From JAWRCU01 sp033542235 (GTDB lineage Bacteria; Pseudomonadota; Alphaproteobacteria; Rhizobiales; Rhizobiaceae), in assembly GCF_033542235.1 (NCBI RefSeq), contig NZ_JAWRCU010000014.1:104054-168053 (forward strand): a DNA stretch of 64,000 bases, read 5' to 3'. Positions within the stretch are counted from its first letter, which is position 1. The number at the start of each line of letters is the position of its first letter. This document shows positions 17,856 to 26,618 of the stretch, in pieces. The position numbers and the translations under genes are program-made. The notes under the pieces were generated by a model. The model was not told where the DNA came from. It ran no database searches and worked only from the letters and a program-made list of their open reading frames with translations.

Positions 17856-18899
17856 TTGAGCGCCACGAGTGAACTGAAGAAGTCGCCCTCCGGGGCTTCC
17901 GATATCGCGCACATCGTCCTCACCTTCGACAACAATCGCCTTGCCAGCGCGCTCTACGGACAGTTCGACGAAAACCTGGCCCGGATCGAGCAGAAGCTTG
18001 GGGTGGATATCCGCTCGCGCGGCAACCAGCTGACGATCAAGGGCAGCGCGACTGCTGCCGAGCAGGCGCGGCGCGCGCTCGATCACCTCTACGGCATCCT
18101 GCAGAAGGGCGCCGAGCTCGGGCAGTCGGATGTCGACGGTGCGGTACGGCTGGCGATCGCGGCCGACGACCAGCTGACGCTGCCGACCTTCGAGCGCAAG
18201 GGTAAGGTCGCGGCAGCCCAGATCGCCACCAGGAAGCGCACGATCTATGCGCGCTCGCTCAATCAGGACGCCTATATGCGCGCGCTGGAGCGCTCCGAGC
18301 TGGTGTTCGGCATCGGCCCGGCGGGCACCGGCAAGACCTATCTTGCGGTCGCCCATGCGGCGATGCTGCTCGAACGCGGCATGGTCGAAAGAATCGTGCT
18401 GTCGCGCCCGGCGGTCGAGGCCGGCGAGCGGCTCGGCTTCCTGCCCGGCGACATGAAGGAGAAGGTCGATCCCTATCTGCGCCCGCTATACGACGCGCTC
18501 TACGACATGATGCCGGCTGACAAAGTCGAGCGCGCCATCGCCGCGGAGGTGATCGAGATCGCGCCGCTCGCCTTCATGCGCGGCCGCACCCTCTCTCACG
18601 CGGCGGTGATCCTGGACGAGGCGCAGAACACGACGCCGATGCAAATGAAGATGTTCCTGACCCGCCTCGGCGAGAATGCGCGCATGATCGTGACCGGCGA
18701 TCCGAGCCAGATCGACCTGCCGCCGAACACCAAATCCGGCCTGATCGAGGCCTTGCGCGTGCTCGACGGCGTCGAGGGCATCGTCACTGTCAGGTTCAAT
18801 GACACGGACGTCGTGCGCCATCCGCTCGTTGCGGAGATCGTCAAGGCCTATGACCGCGACGCCCGCGAGCATGCGATGGCGGAGCGCGAACTCCCCTGA
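17856..18899 (+). CDS. ybeZ: PhoH-like ATPase (YbeZ family)
   Basis: 347 residues, starting at a TTG (17856) with GAGGAGAG just upstream; no good ATG exists nearby. Walker A is GPAGTGKTYLAVAHA and Walker B VILDEAQNTTPMQMK. The first ~90 residues form a KH-like domain (DNNRLASALYGQFDENLARIE). In bacteria this protein works with YbeY, encoded next, in RNA metabolism and ribosome quality control. Spacing to ybeY is 14 bases. Confidence 0.94.
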   Translation: MSATSELKKSPSGASDIAHIVLTFDNNRLASALYGQFDENLARIEQKLGVDIRSRGNQLTIKGSATAAEQARRALDHLYGILQKGAELGQSDVDGAVRLAIAADDQLTLPTFERKGKVAAAQIATRKRTIYARSLNQDAYMRALERSELVFGIGPAGTGKTYLAVAHAAMLLERGMVERIVLSRPAVEAGERLGFLPGDMKEKVDPYLRPLYDALYDMMPADKVERAIAAEVIEIAPLAFMRGRTLSHAAVILDEAQNTTPMQMKMFLTRLGENARMIVTGDPSQIDLPPNTKSGLIEALRVLDGVEGIVTVRFNDTDVVRHPLVAEIVKAYDRDAREHAMAERELP

Positions 18900-18913
18900 T
18901 TTCAGGCTCGTCC

Positions 18914-19444
18914 ATGAAGGCGGCAAAGGCCAGGCGCGACAGCTCGGCACCGGAGAGCCTGGCCAAGGAAGCCGGCATTGCGATCGACCTCGCCGTCGAG
19001 GCCGGACAATGGCCGCCCGAGCCCGAGCTTTCGCAGCTTACGCGCCGCGCCGTGGATGCCGTGCTCGCCGAAATCAGGGCCAGTGGCGCGGCGCACAGCG
19101 AACTGAGCCTCGTCTTTACCGACGACGCACACATCCGGACACTGAACGCTGGCTGGCGCGGCAAGGACAAGCCGACCAACGTGCTGTCGTTTCCGGCCTT
19201 TCCGGGCCGACTGCATGGCCAGCTGCCGCCAATGCTCGGCGATGTCGTCCTTGCCGCCGAGACGGTGGCTTCGGAGGCGGAGGCAGAGGGGAAGCCAGTT
19301 GCCGACCATATCGCTCATCTCATTGTCCATGGCGTCCTTCACCTGATCGGTTATGATCACGAGACGGATGTCGAGGCCGAGGAAATGGAACAAATGGAGC
19401 GGCGCGTCCTTGCCGGACTGCGCATTCCCGACCCATATAAATGA
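18914..19444 (+). CDS. ybeY: Endoribonuclease YbeY, 16S rRNA 3'-end maturation
   Basis: 176 residues. The zinc-binding signature H-x3-H-x5-H is in AHLIVHGVLHLIGYDHETD near residue 140. LNAGWRGKDKPTNVLSFPAF and LGDVVLAAE are also family-typical. It is a metal-dependent single-strand RNase for 16S rRNA processing and 70S quality control in the cytoplasm. It is placed between ybeZ and a CorC-type CBS protein, the usual order in alphaproteobacteria. Confidence 0.96.
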   Translation: MKAAKARRDSSAPESLAKEAGIAIDLAVEAGQWPPEPELSQLTRRAVDAVLAEIRASGAAHSELSLVFTDDAHIRTLNAGWRGKDKPTNVLSFPAFPGRLHGQLPPMLGDVVLAAETVASEAEAEGKPVADHIAHLIVHGVLHLIGYDHETDVEAEEMEQMERRVLAGLRIPDPYK

Positions 19445-19466
19445 TCAGTAGCGACCAGAATTGGCC

Positions 19467-20543
19467 ATGAACGAGAAATCAGTGTCCGCCCCCGGTTCGG
19501 AAACCGGTGGCGAGCAGAAATCATCCGAACAACCGGCAGAAGAACCGAGTACGAGCTCGCAGGCAGCGGCAGACAGGCCGAGCCTGTTCGAGCGGCCGAG
19601 TCTGTTCGAGCGTTTGACGAGCCTCTTCCGCCATCGCAACGGCTCGACCCTGCGCGAGGATATCGTCGATGCGCTTGCGGAGTCTTCCTCCGACGAAGCT
19701 GCCTTCTCGCCGGCCGAGCGCGCGATGCTCAACAACATCTTGCGTTTCCGGGAGGTGCGGGTCGAGGATGTTGTGGTGCCGCGCGCCGATATAGAGGCGG
19801 TCGAGATCGGCGTCACGCTGGGCGAGCTCTTGAACCTCTTCGAGCAGTCGGGACACTCCCGCATGCCGGTCTATGCCGAGACGCTCGACGACCCGCGCGG
19901 CATGGTCCACATCCGCGACGTCGTCGCCCACATAACGCGCGCTTCTCGCATCAAGCAGACAAGATCGACAGGCAAGCCGCCGGAGAACGGCATCGTCCTC
20001 AATCTCGGCCAGGTCGATCTCACCAAGACGATCGGCGAGCTCAGCCTGATCCGTGACGTGCTGTTCGTGCCGCCATCCATGCTGGCCTCCGACCTTTTGG
20101 CGCGAATGCAGGCGACGAGGACCCAGATGGCATTGGTCATCGACGAATATGGCGGCACCGACGGCCTGGTGTCGCTCGAGGACATCGTCGAGATGGTGGT
20201 CGGCGAAATCGAGGACGAGCATGACGAGGACGAGCCGCTGATCACCGAGGCCGGGGAAGGCGTCCTGGTGGTGGACGGCAAGGCCGAGATCGACCAAGTC
20301 GCCAAGACCATCGGCGACTCGTTCACGGCCGGCGAGCATGGCGAGAACGTCGATACGATCGGCGGCATGATCTTCAACACGCTCGGCCGCGTGCCCGCGC
20401 GCGGTGAGGTTGTCCACGCCGTGCCGGGTTTTGAGTTCCACGTGCTCGACGCCGATCCGCGCCGCGTGAAGCGCGTGCGCATCGTCGAGGATCCGAAGAG
20501 CCGCCGCAAGGCGGCGCGGACTACGGCCGCCGAAGGGCTTTGA
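19467..20543 (+). CDS. CorC/HlyC-type CBS-domain protein ('hemolysin' family)
   Basis: About 358 residues from ATG 19467; a TTG six bases earlier is an alternative. The N-terminal ~60 residues are low-complexity and include a tandem LFERPSLFERL repeat. A CBS pair follows (HSRMPVYAETLDDPRGMVHIRDVVAH, then MALVIDEYGGTDGLVSLEDIVEMVVGEI), then the CorC-type C-terminal domain (VDTIGGMIFNTLGRVPARGE). There are no membrane helices, unlike CNNM-containing relatives. The hemolysin name is historical; a role in Mg2+/Co2+ export or membrane homeostasis is more likely. The Lnt gene follows, as in other rhizobia. Confidence 0.88.
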   Translation: MNEKSVSAPGSETGGEQKSSEQPAEEPSTSSQAAADRPSLFERPSLFERLTSLFRHRNGSTLREDIVDALAESSSDEAAFSPAERAMLNNILRFREVRVEDVVVPRADIEAVEIGVTLGELLNLFEQSGHSRMPVYAETLDDPRGMVHIRDVVAHITRASRIKQTRSTGKPPENGIVLNLGQVDLTKTIGELSLIRDVLFVPPSMLASDLLARMQATRTQMALVIDEYGGTDGLVSLEDIVEMVVGEIEDEHDEDEPLITEAGEGVLVVDGKAEIDQVAKTIGDSFTAGEHGENVDTIGGMIFNTLGRVPARGEVVHAVPGFEFHVLDADPRRVKRVRIVEDPKSRRKAARTTAAEGL

Positions 20544-20577
20544 CATCCAAAATCCAGCAAATCGTCGGGCGCGGGCG

Positions 20578-20762
20578 CTGCCCCTGACCCTTCCCTCCCC
20601 CCGTGAACGACACCGTGAACAACGGGGAGAGGGGCACCAGCGTCGCGCCCCTCCTCCGCGCATGAAATGTGAGCAGAGAGCCGAATATCCGCAACGCTGA
20701 GGTCCCCCTCTCCCCGTCCTTACGGGGAGAGGGTAAGGGTCAGGGTAAGGGTGAGGGGCGGC
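20578..20762. repeat. CTCCCC/GGGGAG intergenic repeat cluster, family D
   Basis: CCCTGACCCTTCCCTCCCCCCG at the left is answered by ACGGGGAGAGGGTAAGGGTCAGGG at the right, with inner hairpins (CCGTGAACAACGGGGAGAGGG and CCTCTCCCCGTCCTTACGGGGAGAGG). It fills most of the 330-base gap between the CBS protein gene and lnt and contains no gene. Confidence 0.75.
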
Positions 20763-20873
20763 GCCAACCCTAAAAGCAGACGGCTCCAACGCTAAAAGCG
20801 CGCATAGTAATTTGGAGCCGCCCGCCGGTGCTGCTAAGGTCCGCGGCGCCGATTCGCTTCAGACAGGCCGCCC

Positions 20874-22460
20874 TTGGAAAGCCTAGCCGGCAGATTCATA
20901 TTGCTTTGGGGATGGCGGCGCTCGCTGGTGGCGTTCCTGGCCGGTGCGCTGGCTATACTCGCGCAGGCCCCCTACGACTTCTTCGCCGTCTGCTTCGTCT
21001 CGTTTCCAGTGCTGGTCTGGGCCTTGGACGGAGCGATCGCCGAGAGGCCCGGCCGCATGCTGCAGAGGCTGAAGCCTGCCTTTGCGGTCGGCTGGTGGTT
21101 CGGCTTCGGCTACTTCGTTGCCGGGCTCTGGTGGGTCGGCGGCGCCATGCTGGTCGAGGCGCAGGATTTCGCCTGGGCGCTGCCGGTCGCGATCATCATC
21201 CTGCCGGCGATAATGGCAACCTTCTACGGGCTCGCGGCGGCGCTGGCACGGCTCTTCTGGAGCGACGACATCGGCCGTATCGCCGCGCTCGCGGCCTCCT
21301 TCGCGCTTTTCGAATGGCTCCGGACCTTCGTCCTGACTGGCTTTCCGTGGAATCCGATCGGCTATGCGGCAATGCCGATCCCATTGCTGATGCAATCCGT
21401 CTCGGTGGTCGGAGTGCCCGGCATGAATGCGCTCGCGGTCTTCGTGTTTGCGATGCCGGCGCTGCTTGCGGGCTACCGCAACATTCTGCCCGGACTGGGG
21501 ATAGCTCTCCTTCTCATTGGCGCGCATGTCGGATTCGGCTATTTCCGGCTTCGCCAGCCCGAGACGCCACCGGTGAGGCCGCTCTCGGTTCGTATCGTGC
21601 AGCCCTCGATCGATCAGTCGATGAAGATCGACAGCACATCGCAGGACGACATTTTCCGCACGCTTCTCGACCTTTCGGCTGCGCCGGTCCCCGCCGGCCG
21701 ACCGAAGCCCAGCCTCATCGTCTGGCCCGAGACCTCGCTCCCGTTCCTGCTGACTGACCGGCCCGATGCGCTGGTGGCGATCGGCGAACTCCTATCCGAC
21801 GGAAAGGCCTTGCTTGCCGGCAATGTGCGCGCGGAAGGCGAGCGGCACGACATCAGGCGCTACTACAACTCGGTTGTCGCCATCAACGATGCCGGCGAGA
21901 TCACCGATGCCGTCGACAAGCTGCATCTCGTGCCCGGCGGCGAATACCTGCCGTTTTCCGGGCTGTTTCACCGGATCGGAATCGACCGCATCATTGCGAT
22001 GCCGACGGAATTCTCGCCCGGAACGGAGCGCCATCCGATCACCGTCCCAGGTGGCCTGAAAGCAGCGACTTTCGTCTGCTACGAGATAATCTTTCCCCAT
22101 GAAGTGAGCCAGGGTGCCAGCGGCGCCGACTTCATCGTCAACGTCACCAACGACGCCTGGTTCGGCGACACGCCGGGCCCCTACCAGCATTTTCGAAGCG
22201 CCCAGATCAGGGCGGTGGAGACTGGATTGCCGATCGTGCGCTCGGCTAACAACGGCATTTCCGGTGTCATCGACTCGCGTGGCCGCGTCGTCGATGCCTT
22301 CGCGCTCAACGTCCGCGGTACGCTCGATGTGACATTGAGCGTACCGTCGCCGTCACCGGCCCTGCTCGGGGATGCCGGCCGGAACGGCTTGGTGGTCGCC
22401 GGACTATTGGCGTTATTCGGAATAGGTATGAGCTTGTTGCAACGGTTAAGGAGGATTTAA
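20874..22460 (+). CDS. lnt: Apolipoprotein N-acyltransferase
   Basis: 528 residues, starting at TTG 20874 (ESLAGRFILLWGWRR), which matches the usual rhizobial Lnt N-terminus. About six membrane helices are followed by a periplasmic nitrilase domain. The catalytic triad is visible: Glu in WPETSLPFLL, Lys in DKLHLVPGGEYLPF and Cys in FVCYEIIFPHEV. It transfers the third acyl chain to lipoproteins at the periplasmic face of the inner membrane. A final helix (LVVAGLLALFGIGMSLL) closes the protein. Confidence 0.96.
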   Translation: MESLAGRFILLWGWRRSLVAFLAGALAILAQAPYDFFAVCFVSFPVLVWALDGAIAERPGRMLQRLKPAFAVGWWFGFGYFVAGLWWVGGAMLVEAQDFAWALPVAIIILPAIMATFYGLAAALARLFWSDDIGRIAALAASFALFEWLRTFVLTGFPWNPIGYAAMPIPLLMQSVSVVGVPGMNALAVFVFAMPALLAGYRNILPGLGIALLLIGAHVGFGYFRLRQPETPPVRPLSVRIVQPSIDQSMKIDSTSQDDIFRTLLDLSAAPVPAGRPKPSLIVWPETSLPFLLTDRPDALVAIGELLSDGKALLAGNVRAEGERHDIRRYYNSVVAINDAGEITDAVDKLHLVPGGEYLPFSGLFHRIGIDRIIAMPTEFSPGTERHPITVPGGLKAATFVCYEIIFPHEVSQGASGADFIVNVTNDAWFGDTPGPYQHFRSAQIRAVETGLPIVRSANNGISGVIDSRGRVVDAFALNVRGTLDVTLSVPSPSPALLGDAGRNGLVVAGLLALFGIGMSLLQRLRRI

Positions 22461-22593
22461 GCCGCCGAAAATATAATTTCATGCTAAAATAAGAGACGCG
22501 GCCAGCCGTCGGGCAAGGAGCGGAGAAGTGCGCGCGCCGGCGTGAACCCCCAAAACAATCATAAGAATGCCGTCCCCGAACGGCGAGGAAGAA

Positions 22594-23013
22594 ATGATAG
22601 AAAAAGAGAACAAGAAGAGGCCGAATCCGACTGACATCCATGTCGGAAGCAGGATCCGCATGCGCAGGAACATGCTTGGCATGAGCCAGGAGAAGCTGGG
22701 AGAGCATCTCGGAATAACGTTCCAGCAAATCCAGAAATACGAGAAAGGAACCAACCGGGTTGGGGCAAGCCGGTTGCAGGCCATCGCTTCGATTCTCGAT
22801 GTCCCGGTCTCGTTTTTCTTTGCCGATGCTCCGGGGGTGGAGACGGCACAGCCGTCAGGCATGTCAGAAGGCAAGACCCCTTTCGTCGTTGACTTCATCA
22901 ACACCGGCGAGGGCCTTCAACTCAACCGCGCCTTCGCGCGCATATCTGATCCGAAGATCCGTCGCAGGATCATCGACCTGGTGAAAGCTCTTGCTGCGGA
23001 AGACAGCGAGTAG
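22594..23013 (+). CDS. praR: XRE-family HTH regulator, PraR-like
   Basis: 139 residues from ATG 22594, chosen because GAGGAA lies just upstream. The HTH is IHVGSRIRMRRNMLGMSQEK, LGEHLGITFQQIQKYEKGTNRVGASRLQAIASIL. A short C-terminal tail (AFARISDPKIRRRIIDLVKAL) is shared with rhizobial PraR/PhrR proteins, which act on attachment, quorum-sensing and stress genes. Location between lnt and metK matches other Rhizobiales. The exact PraR name is by recalled resemblance and synteny. Confidence 0.85.
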   Translation: MIEKENKKRPNPTDIHVGSRIRMRRNMLGMSQEKLGEHLGITFQQIQKYEKGTNRVGASRLQAIASILDVPVSFFFADAPGVETAQPSGMSEGKTPFVVDFINTGEGLQLNRAFARISDPKIRRRIIDLVKALAAEDSE

Positions 23014-23057
23014 CGACTGCCATAGCGGCGCATCGACGTCGTGACAGAAACAATTTT

Positions 23058-23097
23058 TTGACCTACGTCTGCAACGTCGTAGGATAGAATGTTTTTT
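23058..23097 (+). promoter_or_regulatory. Probable metK promoter overlapping an inverted repeat
   Basis: TTGACC (23058-23063), a 16-bp spacer and TAGGAT (23080-23085) make a plausible promoter. CCTACG (23062-23067) and CGTAGG (23078-23083) are inverted copies lying between the two boxes. TTTTTT at 23092-23097 follows, so the same DNA could act as a weak terminator for praR. No SAM riboswitch fold was recognised in the ~90-base metK leader. Confidence 0.4.
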
Positions 23098-23187
23098 CGC
23101 CCTTGGCCCTTCCGGTGCACGAGTCATGCTTGACGAAGCGTGCGCACGAAAGGTACAGCCACGGCGGCTTTTCAAGAGGGGACACCC

Positions 23188-24480
23188 GTGACGCGCCAAG
23201 ATTATCTCTTCACCAGCGAATCCGTTTCCGAAGGTCATCCGGACAAGGTTTGCGACCGTATCTCGGATGAGATCGTCGATCTCGTATATCGCGAGGCAAA
23301 GAAAGCTGGAATGAATCCCTGGGACGTGCGCGTCGCCTGCGAGACGCTGGCGACCACCAACCGGGTGGTGATCGCCGGAGAGGTGCGCGTTCCGCCGACC
23401 CTTCTGAAGAAGGACAAGGACGGCAAGCCGCTGCTCGATGGAAGCGGCCATGCAGTGATCAATCCCTCGAAGTTCCGCTCAGTGGCCCGCAAGGCGATCC
23501 GCACGATCGGTTACGAGCAGGACGGCTTTCACTGGAAGAAGGCCAAGATCGACGTGCTGCTTCATGGGCAGTCTGCAGACATCGCCCAAGGGGTTGACAA
23601 GGCGCAGGATTCGAACACCGAGGGCGCCGGCGACCAGGGCATCATGTTCGGCTATGCCTGCCGCGAGACGCCTGACCTCATGCCGGCGCCGATCTACTAC
23701 AGCCACAAGATCCTCGAGACCCTGTCCGAAGCGCGCCGCTCCGGCGAGGGCGAGGCCGCCAAGCTCGGCCCGGATGCCAAGAGCCAGGTGACCGTGCGCT
23801 ATATCGGCGGCAAGCCGGCCGAAGTGACCCAGATCGTGCTGTCCACCCAGCATCTCGACCGGAATTGGGATTCCAAGAAGGTCCGCTCCGTGGTGGAGCC
23901 CTATATCCGCCAGGCGCTTGGCGACCTGAAGATCGCCAACAACTGCAACTGGTACATCAACCCGACCGGCAAGTTCGTGATCGGCGGCCCGGATGGCGAC
24001 GCCGGCCTCACCGGCCGCAAGATCATCGTCGACACCTATGGCGGCGCGGCGCCCCATGGCGGCGGCGCCTTCTCGGGCAAGGACACCACCAAGGTCGACC
24101 GCTCCGCAGCCTATGCGGCGCGCTACCTCGCCAAGAACGTGGTCGCGGCAAAGCTGGCGGACCGCTGCACCATCCAGCTCTCCTACGCGATCGGCGTCGC
24201 GCAGCCGCTGTCGATTTATGTCGACCTGCACGGCACAGGAAAGGTGGACGAGGCGGTGCTCGAAAAGGCGCTGCGCGAGGTCATGGACCTGTCGCCGTCC
24301 GGCATTCGTCGCCATCTCGACCTGAACAAGCCGATCTACGCCAAAACCACTGCCTATGGTCACTTTGGCCGCAAGCCTGGGCGCGACGGTTCGTTCGCCT
24401 GGGAGAAGACCGATCTCGTCAAGGCGCTCAAGGACGCCGTCATGGCCCTGGCGCCGCTGAAGGATCCGGTTGCGGCCTGA
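23188..24480 (+). CDS. metK: S-adenosylmethionine synthase
   Basis: About 430 residues from GTG 23188, with GAGGGG seven bases upstream; this gives TRQDYLFTSESVSEGHPDKVCD, the conserved N-terminus with the ATP-site histidine in EGHPDK. GAGDQGIMFGYA and the P-loop-like GGGAFSGKDTTKVDRS are intact. It makes S-adenosylmethionine from methionine and ATP. The protein is longer than the E. coli enzyme (384) owing to insertions typical of Rhizobiales (for instance after KKDKDGKPLLDGSGH). It supplies the cofactor used by trmB, encoded next, and by miaB. Confidence 0.97.
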   Translation: MTRQDYLFTSESVSEGHPDKVCDRISDEIVDLVYREAKKAGMNPWDVRVACETLATTNRVVIAGEVRVPPTLLKKDKDGKPLLDGSGHAVINPSKFRSVARKAIRTIGYEQDGFHWKKAKIDVLLHGQSADIAQGVDKAQDSNTEGAGDQGIMFGYACRETPDLMPAPIYYSHKILETLSEARRSGEGEAAKLGPDAKSQVTVRYIGGKPAEVTQIVLSTQHLDRNWDSKKVRSVVEPYIRQALGDLKIANNCNWYINPTGKFVIGGPDGDAGLTGRKIIVDTYGGAAPHGGGAFSGKDTTKVDRSAAYAARYLAKNVVAAKLADRCTIQLSYAIGVAQPLSIYVDLHGTGKVDEAVLEKALREVMDLSPSGIRRHLDLNKPIYAKTTAYGHFGRKPGRDGSFAWEKTDLVKALKDAVMALAPLKDPVAA

Positions 24481-24494
24481 CCTACGATTTGCCG

Positions 24495-25193
24495 ATGCCT
24501 GCCGAGCGGCGGAGCCGGGCGACCGAAGCCTTCTTCGGTCGCCGTCACGGCAAGACCATCCGGCCGGCGCAGGCTCGAGCGCTCGCTGAATTCCAACCGA
24601 AATACCAGATCGACATTGCCGCTTCGCCGCCTGAGCCGCTGAACGCTTTGTTTCGCGCGCCGGTCGGCGACGTGCGGCTCGAGATCGGCTTTGGCGGCGG
24701 CGAGCATCTGCTCTATCGCGCGAGGACCGAGCCCTCGACCGGCTTCATCGGCGTCGAGCCTTTCGTCAACGGCATGGCGCGCCTGATGCAGGCCCTCGGC
24801 GACATGCCTTTGGACAACCTCAGGGTCTATGGCGACGACGCAACCCGCGTCCTCGACTGGCTGCCGCCGGCCTCTATCTCCGAGATCGACCTCCTCTATC
24901 CCGACCCCTGGCCGAAGAAGCGCCACTGGAAGCGACGTTTCGTGAGCCAGGTCAATCTCGACCGCTTCGCCCGCGTGCTGAGACCCGGCGGCCTGTTCCG
25001 CTTCGCTTCCGATATCGACACCTACATCGACTGGACGCTGCTCCATTGCCGCAAGCACAACGCGTTCGAATGGCGGGCCAGTTCCGCCGACGACTGGCGC
25101 AAGCCCTATCCGGGCTGGCCCGGTACCCGCTACGAGGCAAAGGCGGTGCGCGAAGGGCGCCAGCCGGCATATTTGACGTTTCGGCGGCGGTAG
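24495..25193 (+). CDS. trmB: tRNA (guanine-N7-)-methyltransferase
   Basis: 232 residues from ATG 24495. The SAM-binding site is RLEIGFGGGEHLLYRA, and the TrmB signature DLLYPDPWPKKRHWKRRFV is complete. It methylates G46 in the variable loop of tRNAs. The C-terminus ends in PGTRYEAKAVREGRQPAYLTFRR, typical for the family (YExK motif). It lies 14 bases after metK, probably co-transcribed. Confidence 0.95.
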   Translation: MPAERRSRATEAFFGRRHGKTIRPAQARALAEFQPKYQIDIAASPPEPLNALFRAPVGDVRLEIGFGGGEHLLYRARTEPSTGFIGVEPFVNGMARLMQALGDMPLDNLRVYGDDATRVLDWLPPASISEIDLLYPDPWPKKRHWKRRFVSQVNLDRFARVLRPGGLFRFASDIDTYIDWTLLHCRKHNAFEWRASSADDWRKPYPGWPGTRYEAKAVREGRQPAYLTFRRR

Positions 25194-25202
25194 CTGAAGG
25201 CT

Positions 25203-25330
25203 GATCTCCCGCACGGGGGGACATCGGACGGCTGATCTGGTTTCGCTTATGACGTCGGCGATTGGCGAAGCCCTAGATGACGGCCAATCTCCCCCCTTGT
25301 GGGGGAGATGTCCGGCAGGACAGAGGGGGG
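25203..25330. repeat. Palindromic intergenic repeat, family A copy 3 (left arm worn)
   Basis: The left arm is reduced to GATCTCCCGCACGGGGGGACATCGG, while the right arm is complete (CCAATCTCCCCCCTTGTGGG, then the GGACAGAGGGGGG end). It sits just after trmB in a 468-base gap. Confidence 0.8.
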
Positions 25331-25463
25331 CAACGTAGGGCGCCATCATCGGTCCCACAGTGACACAACGAGCGCGAGCGTGCTCATGAGTGCTCTGCAC
25401 CCCGCTGACAGTCGGCGCCCCGCGCGTGTGAAGGCTGATAGCGGATAGGGCCGCGGGACAGCA

Positions 25464-25543
25464 CCCCCCTCTGTCCTGCCGGACATCTCCCTCACAAGGG
25501 GGGAGATCGGACGGCCGATTTGGTTTCGCCAATCGCCAGCTTA
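25464..25543. repeat. Palindromic intergenic repeat, family A copy 4 (left half only)
   Basis: ACCCCCCTCTGTCCTGCCGG, then CTCCCTCACAAGGGGGGAG and TGGTTTCGCCAATCGCCAGC; the right half is missing. Between copies 3 and 4 (25331-25463) I see nothing recognisable. Confidence 0.8.
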
Positions 25544-25551
25544 GCACCTGG

Positions 25552-25580
25552 TTGACATAGGCACCTGTCAAACGCTTACT
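25552..25580 (+). promoter_or_regulatory. Candidate tct promoter with TTGACA/TGTCAA inverted repeat
   Basis: TTGACA (25552-25557) and TGTCAA (25566-25571) are inverted copies separated by 8 bp, followed by CTTACT at 25575-25580, a 17-bp spacing from TTGACA. The first half-site may be the -35 box and the pair an operator. The tctC start is about 80 bases on. Confidence 0.35.
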
Positions 25581-25661
25581 TGGCCGGCAATTCTCGCGGG
25601 GCATCGCACACTGTCCGAGGAACTGCACAACCGGCGTTCGTCGAGCGCGAATGGGAGGACT

Positions 25662-26618
25662 ATGATCATGCGGAAATTGCTGCCGGCGCTTGTCGGCCTT
25701 CTTGGACTTGCGGTTTCGTCGACCGTCTTCGCGGCCGACTACAAGATCATGGCTCCCGCAGCGCCCGGCGGCGGCTGGGATCAGACCGCACGTTCGATGC
25801 AGACCGCCCTGCAGGACGAAAGCATTTCCGGCAGTGTGCAGGTCACCAACGTGCCCGGCGCAGGCGGCACGATCGGGCTTGCGCAGTTCGTAAACCAGGC
25901 AAGCGGCGATCCCTCGCAGCTGATCGTCGGCGGCTATGTGATGGTCGGCGCGATTCTCACCAACGCCTCGCCGGTCACGCTCGACCAGGTGACCCCGATC
26001 GCACGGTTGACCGGCGAATATGAGGCGCTGGTCGTGCCTGCGAGCTCCGACATCAAGGACATGGCCGGCCTCGTCGAGAAGCTGAAGGCCGATCCCGGCT
26101 CCGTCTCCTGGGGCGGCGGCTCGGCGGGCGGCACCGACCACATCACCGCGGGGCTGATCGCCAAGGCGGTCGGGGTCGACCCGACCAAGGTGAACTACAT
26201 CGCGTTTTCGGGCGGCGGCGAAGCGCTGGCTGCGATCCTCGGCGGCCAGGTCACCGTCGGCATCTCCGGCTACGGCGAGTTCGAATCGCAGATCAAGGCC
26301 GGCCAGCTCAGGCTGATCGGCATTTCGAGCGAGAACAAGGTCGATGGCATCGATGCGCCGACCTTCAAGGAGGGCGGTGTCGACGTGGCCATCCAGAACT
26401 GGCGCATGGTCGCAGCACCTCCCGGCCTCAGCGACGAGCAGAAGGCCGCGGTCGGCGCCGATGTAGAGAAGATGGTGAAATCAGCCAGCTGGCAGAAGAT
26501 CCTCGCGGACAAGGGCTGGGCGGACACCTATCTCGCCGGTGACGAATTCCAGGCGCAGCTCAAGAAAGACATCGACTCGACCTCCGCCATCCTGAAAGAG
26601 GTCGGTCTCGTCAAATGA
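25662..26618 (+). CDS. tctC: Tripartite tricarboxylate transporter, periplasmic binding protein (TctC)
   Basis: 318 residues from ATG 25662; ATG 25668 is an equally good start, nine bases after GGGAGG. The signal peptide is LLPALVGLLGLAVSSTVFA, cut before ADYKIM. The BUG-family fold shows AAPGGGWDQTARSMQ at the ligand site, GAGGTIGLAQF and GGSAGGTDHITAGLIA. It captures a carboxylate in the periplasm for TctAB; the ligand (citrate or another di/tricarboxylate) cannot be read from sequence. It overlaps tctB by ATGA. Confidence 0.93.
   Translation: MIMRKLLPALVGLLGLAVSSTVFAADYKIMAPAAPGGGWDQTARSMQTALQDESISGSVQVTNVPGAGGTIGLAQFVNQASGDPSQLIVGGYVMVGAILTNASPVTLDQVTPIARLTGEYEALVVPASSDIKDMAGLVEKLKADPGSVSWGGGSAGGTDHITAGLIAKAVGVDPTKVNYIAFSGGGEALAAILGGQVTVGISGYGEFESQIKAGQLRLIGISSENKVDGIDAPTFKEGGVDVAIQNWRMVAAPPGLSDEQKAAVGADVEKMVKSASWQKILADKGWADTYLAGDEFQAQLKKDIDSTSAILKEVGLVK

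Noticed and set aside
23014..23187. SAM riboswitch in the metK leader
   Set aside because: I looked for a SAM-II-like pseudoknot and saw only a promoter-sized inverted repeat; SAM-II also normally precedes other met genes.
24360..26141. 593-codon minus-strand frame opposite metK, trmB and tctC
   Set aside because: Spans three real genes and two repeats, with no recognisable domain.
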